Source of the DNA: Methyloversatilis sp. | GTDB taxonomy: Bacteria > Pseudomonadota > Gammaproteobacteria > Burkholderiales > Rhodocyclaceae | DNA length: 64,000 nt | NCBI RefSeq assembly: GCF_030698125.1 | Contig: NZ_JAUYNV010000006.1 | Location: 124,001 to 188,000, forward strand | Direction of reading: 5' to 3' | In this document: piece after piece, positions 32,975 through 41,450 of the stretch | Numbering within the stretch: position 1 is the stretch's first letter | Layout: every line of letters begins with the position of its first letter | Position numbers and translations under genes: made by a program | Notes under the pieces: generated by a model | The model's database searches: none | What the model was told of the DNA's origin: nothing | The model's input: the letters and a program-made list of their open reading frames with translations, nothing else

Positions 32975-34508
32975 GGTGCGCCATCTGGTACTGGTGCTGG
33001 GCGACCAGCTCGATGCGGATTCCGCCGCCTTCGAAGGTTTCGACCCGGCGTGCGATGCCGTGCTGATGATCGAGGCGGTTGGCGAATCGACCCACGTCTG
33101 GAGTCACAAGGCGCGCAGCGCGCTGTTCCTGTCGGCCATGCGGCACTTCGCGCAGGACTTGCGCACGCGTGGCTGGACGGTGGATTACCGCGCGCTCGGT
33201 GACGGCGCCGAAGCGGCGCTGGTCGACATTCTCGCGGCGCGCCTCGCGCAGCACCGGCCGCGCAAACTGGTGCTGGTCGAGCCGGGCGAGTGGCGGCTGG
33301 AGCAGGCGATCCGTGCGCGGTGTTCCGACAGCGGGATCACGCTCGATGTGCGCGACGACCTGCATTTCATGATGTCGCGCCAGGGGTTCGCCGACTGGGC
33401 GCGCAAGTACAAGCAGCCGCGCATGGAGTTCTTCTACCGCCACATGCGCGAACGGCACGCCGTGCTGATGGAAGGCGGCGAGCCGGCGGGCGGGCGCTGG
33501 AATTTCGACGCCGATAACCGGGCCGGCTTCGGCAAGCGTGGTCCGGGCCTCGTACCGGCCCCGCTCGTATTTCCGCCGGACGACGTGACGCGCGACGTGA
33601 TCGATCTGGTCGAGGCACGCTTTGCCGATCACCCGGGTTCGACCGCACACTTCGACTGGCCGGTCACCCGCGCCGACGCACTCGCCGCGCTGCACGATTT
33701 CGTCGAGCACCGGCTCGAACTGTTCGGCCACCATCAGGACGCGATGTGGACCGGCCAGCCCTGGCTGTGGCACGCCCGCATCAGCGCGGCGATGAACCTG
33801 AAGCTGATCAATCCGCGCGAAGTGATCGCGGCGGCGGTCGACGCCATGCAGCGGCACCGCCTGCCGCTGCAGTCGGTCGAAGGTTTCGTGCGCCAGGTGC
33901 TGGGCTGGCGCGAATTCATCCGCGGCATGTACTGGCTCGACATGCCCGGTCTGCGCGACGCCAACCATTTCGGCCACGCGCGCGCACTGCCGCGCTGGTA
34001 CTGGACCGGCGACACACACATGCAGTGCATGCGCGCAGCCGTCGGCCAGACGCTGCAATACGGCTACGCGCATCACATCCAGCGGCTCATGGTGACCGGA
34101 CAGTTCGCCCTGCTGGCGGAGATCGAACCGCAGCAGGTCGAGGACTGGTATCTGGCGGTGTATGTCGATGCAGTCGAGTGGGTGGAATTGCCCAACGTCG
34201 CCGGCATGACGCTGTACGCCAACGGCGGCCGCTTCACCAGCAAACCCTATGTAGCGAGCGGCGCCTACATCCAGCGCATGAGCAATTACTGCGACGGCTG
34301 CCGCTACAAGCCGACCGAGCGCACCGGCGAGCGCGCCTGTCCGGTCACCACGCTGTACTGGCACTTTCTCGACCGGCACGAAGCGGCCTTCGCCGGCAAC
34401 CCGCGCACCGCGCTGATGGTGAAGAACCTGCAGCGCATTGGCGATGCGGAGCGCAGCGCGCTCCGCATCCGTGCGGCCGGGATGCTGGAAAACCTCGACC
34501 GGCTCTAG
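32967..34508 (+). CDS. Cryptochrome/deoxyribodipyrimidine photolyase-related protein (FeS-BCP/PhrB-like)
   Basis: LVLVLGDQLD...KARSALFLSAMRHFA...ASGAYIQRMSNYCDGCRYKPTERTGERACPVTTLYWHFLDRH with Cys cluster motifs. Confidence 0.9.
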   Translation: MAEVRHLVLVLGDQLDADSAAFEGFDPACDAVLMIEAVGESTHVWSHKARSALFLSAMRHFAQDLRTRGWTVDYRALGDGAEAALVDILAARLAQHRPRKLVLVEPGEWRLEQAIRARCSDSGITLDVRDDLHFMMSRQGFADWARKYKQPRMEFFYRHMRERHAVLMEGGEPAGGRWNFDADNRAGFGKRGPGLVPAPLVFPPDDVTRDVIDLVEARFADHPGSTAHFDWPVTRADALAALHDFVEHRLELFGHHQDAMWTGQPWLWHARISAAMNLKLINPREVIAAAVDAMQRHRLPLQSVEGFVRQVLGWREFIRGMYWLDMPGLRDANHFGHARALPRWYWTGDTHMQCMRAAVGQTLQYGYAHHIQRLMVTGQFALLAEIEPQQVEDWYLAVYVDAVEWVELPNVAGMTLYANGGRFTSKPYVASGAYIQRMSNYCDGCRYKPTERTGERACPVTTLYWHFLDRHEAAFAGNPRTALMVKNLQRIGDAERSALRIRAAGMLENLDRL

Positions 34509-34530
34509 GGTCTGCAGACCCTGGCAATGG

Positions 34531-35037
34531 CTACTTCAGCTGTTCGCTCGCCGCCACGCCCTGATGATAGGTTTCATAGACGATGACCGGAATGCCCAGC
34601 GATCCCAGATGCTGCTCGACCAGCGGCTTCACGTCGGCCCAGTCCATGCCGCCGACCCCGGTGGCCAGTCGCGGCAACGCGATGCTGGTGACGCCGGTGG
34701 AGCCAGCGTAGCGCGCCAGCGCCTTCAATGCGTGGTTGACCGATTCCAGTGATGCCTTGCCGGGTCGCGCCGTCGGACCGTCACCCACCATTTTCTGGGT
34801 CAGCAGATTCAGGATGGTGCGTGTGCTGCCGTCGCTGTCCACGCCGGCCCAGGACCATACCGTGCCGGCCTCCAGATGCTGGCCGCGCTGCGCGTGCCGA
34901 TAGTCGCGCGCCATCGACGGCCAGCGTTCGCGCAGCGCCAGCGCGAGACCGTGGTCGAAGTGTTCCTGCGGCGCGATGCCGTGCGCAATGACCTGAGCCT
35001 GGCTCAGCAGAATGTCGCCCGTTACGTACTGGATCAT
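34531..35037 (-). CDS. Macrodomain protein (ALC1/TARG1/DarG-like)
   Basis: MIQYVTGDILLSQAQVIAHGIAPQEHFDHGLALAL...ILNLLTQK...TSIALPRLATGVGGMDWADVKPLV. Confidence 0.88.
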   Translation of the reverse strand: MIQYVTGDILLSQAQVIAHGIAPQEHFDHGLALALRERWPSMARDYRHAQRGQHLEAGTVWSWAGVDSDGSTRTILNLLTQKMVGDGPTARPGKASLESVNHALKALARYAGSTGVTSIALPRLATGVGGMDWADVKPLVEQHLGSLGIPVIVYETYHQGVAASEQLK

Positions 35038-35144
35038 CAATCTTCCCCCTGAAAGCCGCGCGCAGCATGGGTGTTGCGCGTCAGTTCCACAGTACGCGCC
35101 CGCTGCATGCGACCTTTGATCGGGGTCAACGGGGGGTGACGCGC

Positions 35145-37784
35145 TCAGCGTGCAGGGGCGGGCACGAACAGCAGCAAACCGGGTTGAAGGCGTGAGGGGT
35201 CGGGCACAAGGTCGGCGTTGGCGTCCGCGATGCGCGGCCAGAGCCGGCCGTGACCGTACATGCGCATCGCGATGCCCCACAGCGAATCGCCCGGCTGCAC
35301 GTGGTAGCGCCATCCGGGCAGCCCGGCGTCGTCGGTGCTCACCGGCACCGCCAGGTATTCGCCGGCCAGGATGAGATCGGGGTCGCTGATCGGCCGCAGT
35401 CCCGGCGCGAGTGCGCTGGCGGCGTTGTGGCGGTCGAGGATGAACGGCCATTCCTGCGCGTCGCCGAGCAGCCGCTTCGCGACGCCCTCCAGCGTGTCGC
35501 CGCGCCGCACGACATACAGCGCTTCGCCTCGATCGGCGCCGGCCGCCGGTTCGACTTTGCCGTCGACAGCGGAATCGGGCGGCGCGCCGGCGCTGGCCGC
35601 CACTTCACCCACCTGTCCGGCCAGGTGCGCGAACAGCGCGCCCAGTGCAGGGTCGGCGGCGCGCTGCGCTGCTTCCCGCAGCAGGGCGCTCAGGCGCTGC
35701 GCGTCGACGCCGAGCCACGCCGGGTCGAGCGCACCCGGATCGACCCGCAGCAGTTCCTGCAGTGTGGCCGCAGCAGCAACATCGTTGCCCGCATCCAGTT
35801 GCGCGATGGCCTGGTTGACCGCAAGGCGAGCGCGCTCGGCCCGCGTTTCGGGCGCAGCGACCGGTCTGGCCGCCGGCGCTGCGCCGGCAAGCTCACCCGA
35901 AGAGGGGGCATGGTCCGAGGCGCTGAAGGTCAGCAGTGCGATACCGATCAACAGCAACAGCAGCGCGGCGAGCGCGCCGTACAGCAGGGTACGGGTCGAA
36001 CGTGCGGCGATCGGTGCCGTTGCCGTTGCCGGTGCGGGCACGGGCACGGGCACGGGTTCGGGTGCCGGAGCGGAGGGCGCACGCTCGGGCACGGCTGCCG
36101 GCGCTGCGGGGTATGACGCAGCGGGCTCACGGACGGCCGCCGCCTCCGGTTCGGTGGCGGGCAAGGCCACCGGGATGGCGAGCGGAACCACGGCGGGCGC
36201 AGCGGGGGCGGCAATCGAGAACAGCTGCCCGTCCGGCGAGCGCATGTGCAGCGCCGGTGCGCCCCACTCGACCTCGTGTCCGCGGGCGAACAGGAAGGCG
36301 CGTGCCGACGTGAGTGCGGCGTCCACCGGCTGGCCGGCGGCGAGGTAGCGGTAGAAGTGACGCGACAGTTCGACCGCGGCCTTGTCCGGAATCGCGAACT
36401 GCATCGCGATCACCGCCGGCACGCCGCGCCGGATCAAGGTCTGCGCGATGCCACCGAACGGGTCGACCGGCGATACCGCGCCACCCATGCAACTGTTCAG
36501 GAACACCAGTCGAAGATTCGCCAGATGATTGCGCAGCAGCACGCCGAGCCGGCGCCCGGTCAGCGGATCGGGCGCGCGGTCCGGCGTGTCGCTTTCCAGC
36601 AGCAGCAGGCCGTCGCCGCCGTTGAAGTCGCCGTGGCCGATGAAATGCAGCACGTGCGGGCGCACCGTCAGGAGCGCCTCGTCCAGCCGTTCCAGCGTGG
36701 CGTTCTCCAGCCGCGTGATGCCGATCAGGCCACGTCTGGTCAGCGGCAGCAGTGCCTGATCGAGCTGCGCCAGTTCTTCGCCGATGCTCAGCGGCGCCAG
36801 ACCGCCCGGGGCGGCGAATGCGATCAGCACGCGCAGCGGCGGCGAAATGTTCAGCGTCGGCGTGGGTTCATCGACGTCGAGCCAGCGCACCACCGGCTTC
36901 ATCCGGTCGGAGAACAGGAAGTCGTCCTTCTCCGGGCTGTACAGGAATTCCCACGGCAGGCGACCGAGTTCCGGCGTGTCGGTGGTGTCGATGACGAAGC
37001 GCAGACCCTTGCCCTGCTGCGGATCGATGGCGCGCAGGCTGTCTTCGATGCCCGGCCTGAGCGTCGGTCCGAACAGCGCCCTGTAAAGCAGGGTGCCGGC
37101 GTCGCGTGCCTGTGCCGCCGTGGGCAGGCCGTTGTGGGCAAGCGCGCCCGGGGGGCGGCGCAGTGTGTCGCCGACCGGTACGCCACGCATCGCGTCCTCG
37201 ATCGCCGGTGCGTCGATCGCGCAGTCGCCGCTGAAGCCGTCAACGGCCGACGGGTTGTTGATATCCACCGTGTAGCGGCCGGACTCGGCGTAGGAAAAGC
37301 GTACCTTCAGCGAGGCATAGGCAGGCGCGGCGTCGGGCGTGTCGGACGGTGGCGTGACCGCTTCGGGTTCGGCTGGTGAATGAGACGGCAGCTGCTCGAT
37401 GTCGGCCACCGCCAGCACGACTTCGGCCGCCAGATTGCCTTCCGGCACCAGTACGGTGACCGAGCCCAGATAGGGCGGCAGGGCGTTGAACGGTGTGGCC
37501 TCGACCATCACCGGCAGCACGTGGCCGGCCGGGTCGGGCCAGCGGCGGCGGGCGATCTTCAGTTCGGTGCGGGTGTAGTGGCCTTCGGCGACCGCTGCGG
37601 GCGACAGCAGGAACACGAACAGGTCGCTGCTTTCGATGGCGCTGCGGATGCGGTCGTCGTAGTTCAGGCCGGCAGGCAGGTCTTCGCGGTCGAAGAATAC
37701 GTCGTGTCCGGCGGCCTGCAGCGCGGCATTCACGCCTTCGGCACGCGCGCGGATTTCCGACGCGTAGGACAGGAAGATCTTCAA
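35145..37784 (-). CDS. TIR-CHAT-(P-rich linker)-TM-LysM-LysM multidomain protein
   Basis: TTG start with GGAG 7 nt upstream; TIR KIFLSYASEIRARAEGVNAALQAAGHDVFFDREDL...TRTELKIA; CHAT HVLHFIGHGDFNGGDGLLLLES...LVFLNSCMGGA...GVPAVIAMQFAIPD; TM LLYGALAALLLLLIGIALLTF; LysM YVVRRGDTLEGVAKRLLG and YHVQPGDSLWGIAMRMYG. Confidence 0.9.
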   Translation of the reverse strand: MKIFLSYASEIRARAEGVNAALQAAGHDVFFDREDLPAGLNYDDRIRSAIESSDLFVFLLSPAAVAEGHYTRTELKIARRRWPDPAGHVLPVMVEATPFNALPPYLGSVTVLVPEGNLAAEVVLAVADIEQLPSHSPAEPEAVTPPSDTPDAAPAYASLKVRFSYAESGRYTVDINNPSAVDGFSGDCAIDAPAIEDAMRGVPVGDTLRRPPGALAHNGLPTAAQARDAGTLLYRALFGPTLRPGIEDSLRAIDPQQGKGLRFVIDTTDTPELGRLPWEFLYSPEKDDFLFSDRMKPVVRWLDVDEPTPTLNISPPLRVLIAFAAPGGLAPLSIGEELAQLDQALLPLTRRGLIGITRLENATLERLDEALLTVRPHVLHFIGHGDFNGGDGLLLLESDTPDRAPDPLTGRRLGVLLRNHLANLRLVFLNSCMGGAVSPVDPFGGIAQTLIRRGVPAVIAMQFAIPDKAAVELSRHFYRYLAAGQPVDAALTSARAFLFARGHEVEWGAPALHMRSPDGQLFSIAAPAAPAVVPLAIPVALPATEPEAAAVREPAASYPAAPAAVPERAPSAPAPEPVPVPVPAPATATAPIAARSTRTLLYGALAALLLLLIGIALLTFSASDHAPSSGELAGAAPAARPVAAPETRAERARLAVNQAIAQLDAGNDVAAAATLQELLRVDPGALDPAWLGVDAQRLSALLREAAQRAADPALGALFAHLAGQVGEVAASAGAPPDSAVDGKVEPAAGADRGEALYVVRRGDTLEGVAKRLLGDAQEWPFILDRHNAASALAPGLRPISDPDLILAGEYLAVPVSTDDAGLPGWRYHVQPGDSLWGIAMRMYGHGRLWPRIADANADLVPDPSRLQPGLLLFVPAPAR

Positions 37785-37882
37785 CGGCTGGCTCCGGCAC
37801 TGCCCGATGACCGGCCGGTCATCCGTTCTGGCAGGCGTCCCGAGTATAGACCGCGCACCGCCCGGCGGTGCGCGGCCGGGCG

Positions 37883-38752
37883 TCAGTTCGCGGGTGCAGC
37901 CGGATCGCCGTCGGCGGCCGGGGTTTCGATGCCGGACACGGTGGCGTGCGTGGTGCGGGCCAGATGCTGGCGGGAATGGCCGTGCGTGGGCAGCGACGGC
38001 AGCAGTTCGACCTGTGCCACGGTGCGCGGTGCGCGGGCGAGTCGGCACACCGACTGCCAGAAGGTGGTGTCGCCGATGTACACAGCGGCTTCGGACAGCT
38101 CGCCGTGCAGGTCGAGATAGCGCAGGCGCACCGGCTTGACCGCGCGGCCGGCGTCGATCGCAGCCTGGAACATCGCGGCGCGAAACGGCAGCACGCTGCG
38201 CCCGTCGGTGGTCGTGCCTTCCGGAAATACCATGACGCTGCGGCCGCAGCTCAGCGCGCTGATCAGCGTGTTGCGCACCTCGGCGGCCGAGTTGCGGCTG
38301 GTGCGCCGGATGAACACCGTGTCATTGCGCGCGACCAGCCAGCCCAGTACCGGCCAGCTGCGGATTTCGTCCTTGCAGACGAAGCCGAGCGGCGAAATCG
38401 CATTGATGACGAACACGTCCACCCAGGAAATGTGATTGCTCACCAGCAACTGGCCAGGACGCGGCAACGGCCCGTCTGCCTGCAGTTCAACGCCGAGCAC
38501 GCGCAGCAGGCGGCGCGACCACTGCGCCTTGATCTTGCGCTGCGTGCGCGCCGACACCAGCGGATAGATCAGCGCCACGCGGGCGCAGCCATCGGCCAGA
38601 TGCACGGCCAGACGCGAAATGCGCCAGCTCATGCGCAGCCCGGCGCGCAGGCCGCTGTCCGAGGCGTTGCGAACGGGCTGGCGGGCGGGCGGGCTTTCGA
38701 AGGTCAAGGCGGATGCGTCGAAAAAGTCGGCTGAGATATCGATCAGTGACAT
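37883..38752 (-). CDS. 1-acyl-sn-glycerol-3-phosphate / lyso-ornithine lipid acyltransferase (OlsA-like)
   Basis: SNHISWVDVFVINAISPLGFVCKDEIRSWPVLGWLV...VMVFPEGTTTDG PlsC motifs; adjacent to OlsB-like gene. Confidence 0.85.
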   Translation of the reverse strand: MSLIDISADFFDASALTFESPPARQPVRNASDSGLRAGLRMSWRISRLAVHLADGCARVALIYPLVSARTQRKIKAQWSRRLLRVLGVELQADGPLPRPGQLLVSNHISWVDVFVINAISPLGFVCKDEIRSWPVLGWLVARNDTVFIRRTSRNSAAEVRNTLISALSCGRSVMVFPEGTTTDGRSVLPFRAAMFQAAIDAGRAVKPVRLRYLDLHGELSEAAVYIGDTTFWQSVCRLARAPRTVAQVELLPSLPTHGHSRQHLARTTHATVSGIETPAADGDPAAPAN

Positions 38753-38803
38753 GGCGCGCGTCCCGTAAGTTGCCTGAATGTTCGTTCGTCGAGGGAATCC
38801 GGA

Positions 38804-39562
38804 TCAGGCCGCGCGCTGCACGAAGTGCCTAGCATAGCGTGCGTCCAGCCGTGACAGGGTAAGCAGCAGCGGCAGGTCGGCCGTATTGAAGTCCGGGTCC
38901 CAGGCCGGTTCGCCGCACACGTCGGCACCGGCACGCAGATAACCCTTGACCAGCGGCGGCACGACGCAGGCCGGATGCGGTGTCAGCCGTTCCAGCGGCA
39001 GGCGCACTTTCGGGAACACGCGGTACTCGGGGGGGGACATGCGCTCGCTCAGGCTGTTGAAGATCGCCGCGGCGTTGTGACCGCCGTCTGCCATGCTGAT
39101 GCTGGCGCAGCCGATCAGGTACTGGTAGCCGCCGTCGAGCAAGTAGCGCGCGAGGCCGGACCACAGCAGCGCGATCACCGCGGCGTTGTTGCGGTAGTCC
39201 GGGTCGATGCAGGAGCGGCCGATCTCGACGATCTGCGAGCGCAGGTGGTCGAGCCGCCCGAGGTCGAATTCGGTTTCCGAGTAGTAGCCGCCTGTGCGCC
39301 GCGCCGCGTCGGGCGCCAGGATGCGGTAACAGCCGACGATGCGGCCGTTGTCGTCATCGCGCACGATGAGGTGATCGCAGTGCGGATCGAAGCGGTCGCT
39401 GTCCACGCCGTGGGTCGGCGCGTCGAGCCGTGCGCCGAGTTCCTCGACAAATACGCGCCAGCGCAGTTTCTGCGCCGCCAGGATTTCGGATTCGCAATTC
39501 GCCAGCGCGACGCTGAGATTGTGCTGGGCACGCCGCTCGCGTGCGGTATTGACCTGAAGCAT
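38804..39562 (-). CDS. GNAT-family N-acyltransferase, OlsB-like (ornithine lipid synthesis)
   Basis: AAQKLRWRVFVEELGARLD...DHLIVRDDDNGRIVGCYRIL...EIGRSCIDPDYRN...LIGCASI; PF13444-type layout. Confidence 0.85.
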   Translation of the reverse strand: MLQVNTARERRAQHNLSVALANCESEILAAQKLRWRVFVEELGARLDAPTHGVDSDRFDPHCDHLIVRDDDNGRIVGCYRILAPDAARRTGGYYSETEFDLGRLDHLRSQIVEIGRSCIDPDYRNNAAVIALLWSGLARYLLDGGYQYLIGCASISMADGGHNAAAIFNSLSERMSPPEYRVFPKVRLPLERLTPHPACVVPPLVKGYLRAGADVCGEPAWDPDFNTADLPLLLTLSRLDARYARHFVQRAA

Positions 39563-39641
39563 GCAGGCGGTCTCCGTGAAGGGTCACCTTCACGATATGT
39601 GCGCAGTGTTCAGGCGATATGACGTAGCGGCGACACGACGG

Positions 39642-41420
39642 TTACAGTGGCGCCCCCCTGGGCTGGCCGAGAAAGCGCAGCGCGAGCAGCGTGATGTCGT
39701 CGGCCTGGGCGTGCGCGCCGCAGAAGGCGCGCGTGGCGTCGCGCACCGCGCCTATGGTCTGCAGCGCGCTGCCGCGAGCCGCGCCGGTAACGGCTGCGAG
39801 CAGGCGCGCTTCGCCGAATTGTTCGGCGGCTGCGTTTTCCGCCTCGGTCACGCCATCGGTATACAGCAGCAGCAGGTCGCCGCGCGCCAGCCGGGTTTCG
39901 CCGAGCGCGTAATCGATCGCCGGGTCGATGCCGGCTATCGGGTTGCGCGGTACCTTGAGCAGCGAGGCCGGCTCGCGGTGTCGCGCGATGACCGGCCGCA
40001 TGTGACCGGCATTGGCAAAGCGGAAGCTGCCGTTGCCGGTGTCGAGCAGGCCGATGAACAGGCTGGCGAAGAGCAGGCGGTCGTTGTTCAGCGCCAGCTT
40101 GCGGTTGATGCGCTCCATCACGCGTTCGAGATGGCCTTTCTGGCCCTGCTTGCGGCCGGCTTCCGAGCGCAACGTGGTCAGCGTGCGCATCATCAGCAAC
40201 GCAGCCGGCATGCCCTTGCCGCACACGTCGCCGATGGCGACGAACAGGCGCTTCTCGTCGATGAAGAAGGCATCGAAAAAATCGCCGCCCACTTCGCGTG
40301 CCTGCTGGATGGTCGCATCGCATTCGATTTCGAAGTGCTCGGGGAACAGCGGCGAGCGCATCGGCAGCATGCCGGTCTGGATCTCCTGCGCGGTACGCAT
40401 TTCCGACTGCAGGCGGTCGAGCACCATCGAGTTGCGCACGCGGTCGATCACCTGCTGATTGGTCTTGCGCATGCGCGCCGCCATCATGCCCAGAAGATTG
40501 CGCGCGACGCGCGGCAGCGGCAGCAGCTCGGAAAAGAACTGGTGGGCATCGATCAGCAGCAGGCGGGTGCCGGGTTCGGCCACCACCCAGGCCGAAGCCG
40601 GTTCACCGTCGATGATGGACAGTTCGCCGGCACATTCGCCCGCCGCGATCACGCTGTAATCGCCGCCCTGCGGGTTGTCGAGGTGCACGCGCAGCCGGCC
40701 GGTCAGCACCAGCGCCACGTGTTCATTCGATACGCCAGGCGCCAGCACAACGTACTCGTCGGGGTAGTCGCGCTGCGGGCAGTGCGCGAGCAGGCCTTCG
40801 ATCAATGCGTACGGCACGTCGCGGAACAGTTCGACGCGGGAAATGAAACCCAGCGCGCGCCGCTCGCCACCGCTGCGCCGATCGGTGCCGATGCGCGCGC
40901 CATCGCCGGTGGTCAGCGGGATGGCCGTGGCCGGGCGGCGCCGGCGTTCGATGCCGCGACGGATCGGCGCGCGGCCCTGTGCCGGCCCGGCGCGGCCAGG
41001 TCGGGTCCAGGCGAGCGTCAGCTGGTTGCGCGCGCCGACGCGCTCGTAGCTCACCTGATCGGCAAACTGGCGCACCAGGTGCACACCCAGGCCGCCGACG
41101 CTCGCCTCTTCCAGCGTGGCCGGAGCGACCGGATCGGGCAGCGCGAGCGGATCGAATTCGCAGCCATCGTCGGCAATGACCAGCTTGACCGACTGCGGTT
41201 CGAGGATGAGATCGAGCGCCAGTGTGTGCGGCGCCTCGTCGTCGAAGGCGTAGCTGACGATGTTGGCCACCAGTTCCGATACACACAGGTCGAGCCGGAA
41301 CGTGAGCTCGCTGCCCAGCTCGAAACTGTCACCCAGCGTGCGCAGCCAGGCGCTGGCGGCGGAAATCGCGCCGCTGTCGTTGATCAGCCGCAGGCTGCGG
41401 CGCGCATGGGCGCTATGCAT
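39642..41420 (-). CDS. RsbW-like HATPase + cNMP-binding + PP2C/RsbU-like phosphatase fusion
   Basis: FRLDLCVSELVANIVSYAF/IADDGCEFDP (HATPase_c_2); GECAGELSIIDGEPASAWV (cNMP-BD); GGDFFDAFFIDEKRLFVAIGDVCGKGMPAALLM and LLLYTDGVTEAEN (SpoIIE). Confidence 0.9.
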   Translation of the reverse strand: MHSAHARRSLRLINDSGAISAASAWLRTLGDSFELGSELTFRLDLCVSELVANIVSYAFDDEAPHTLALDLILEPQSVKLVIADDGCEFDPLALPDPVAPATLEEASVGGLGVHLVRQFADQVSYERVGARNQLTLAWTRPGRAGPAQGRAPIRRGIERRRRPATAIPLTTGDGARIGTDRRSGGERRALGFISRVELFRDVPYALIEGLLAHCPQRDYPDEYVVLAPGVSNEHVALVLTGRLRVHLDNPQGGDYSVIAAGECAGELSIIDGEPASAWVVAEPGTRLLLIDAHQFFSELLPLPRVARNLLGMMAARMRKTNQQVIDRVRNSMVLDRLQSEMRTAQEIQTGMLPMRSPLFPEHFEIECDATIQQAREVGGDFFDAFFIDEKRLFVAIGDVCGKGMPAALLMMRTLTTLRSEAGRKQGQKGHLERVMERINRKLALNNDRLLFASLFIGLLDTGNGSFRFANAGHMRPVIARHREPASLLKVPRNPIAGIDPAIDYALGETRLARGDLLLLYTDGVTEAENAAAEQFGEARLLAAVTGAARGSALQTIGAVRDATRAFCGAHAQADDITLLALRFLGQPRGAPL

Positions 41421-41450
41421 CGGCGCCCCCTGCAAGCACGTTGAGCGGAC

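Noticed and set aside
36246-37379. 377-aa plus-strand ORF opposite the CHAT domain
   Set aside because: Antisense frame without recognisable motifs; the minus-strand TIR-CHAT reading has catalytic motifs.
37785-38048. N-terminal extension of the TIR-CHAT ORF (967-aa version)
   Set aside because: Upstream part is Arg/His-rich off-frame sequence overlapping olsA; a TTG with a good GGAG site at 37784 starts exactly at the TIR domain (KIFLSYASE).
39561-41444. 627-aa plus-strand ORF
   Set aside because: Shadow of the HATPase-cNMP-PP2C gene; Gln/Arg/Ala-rich with no motif.
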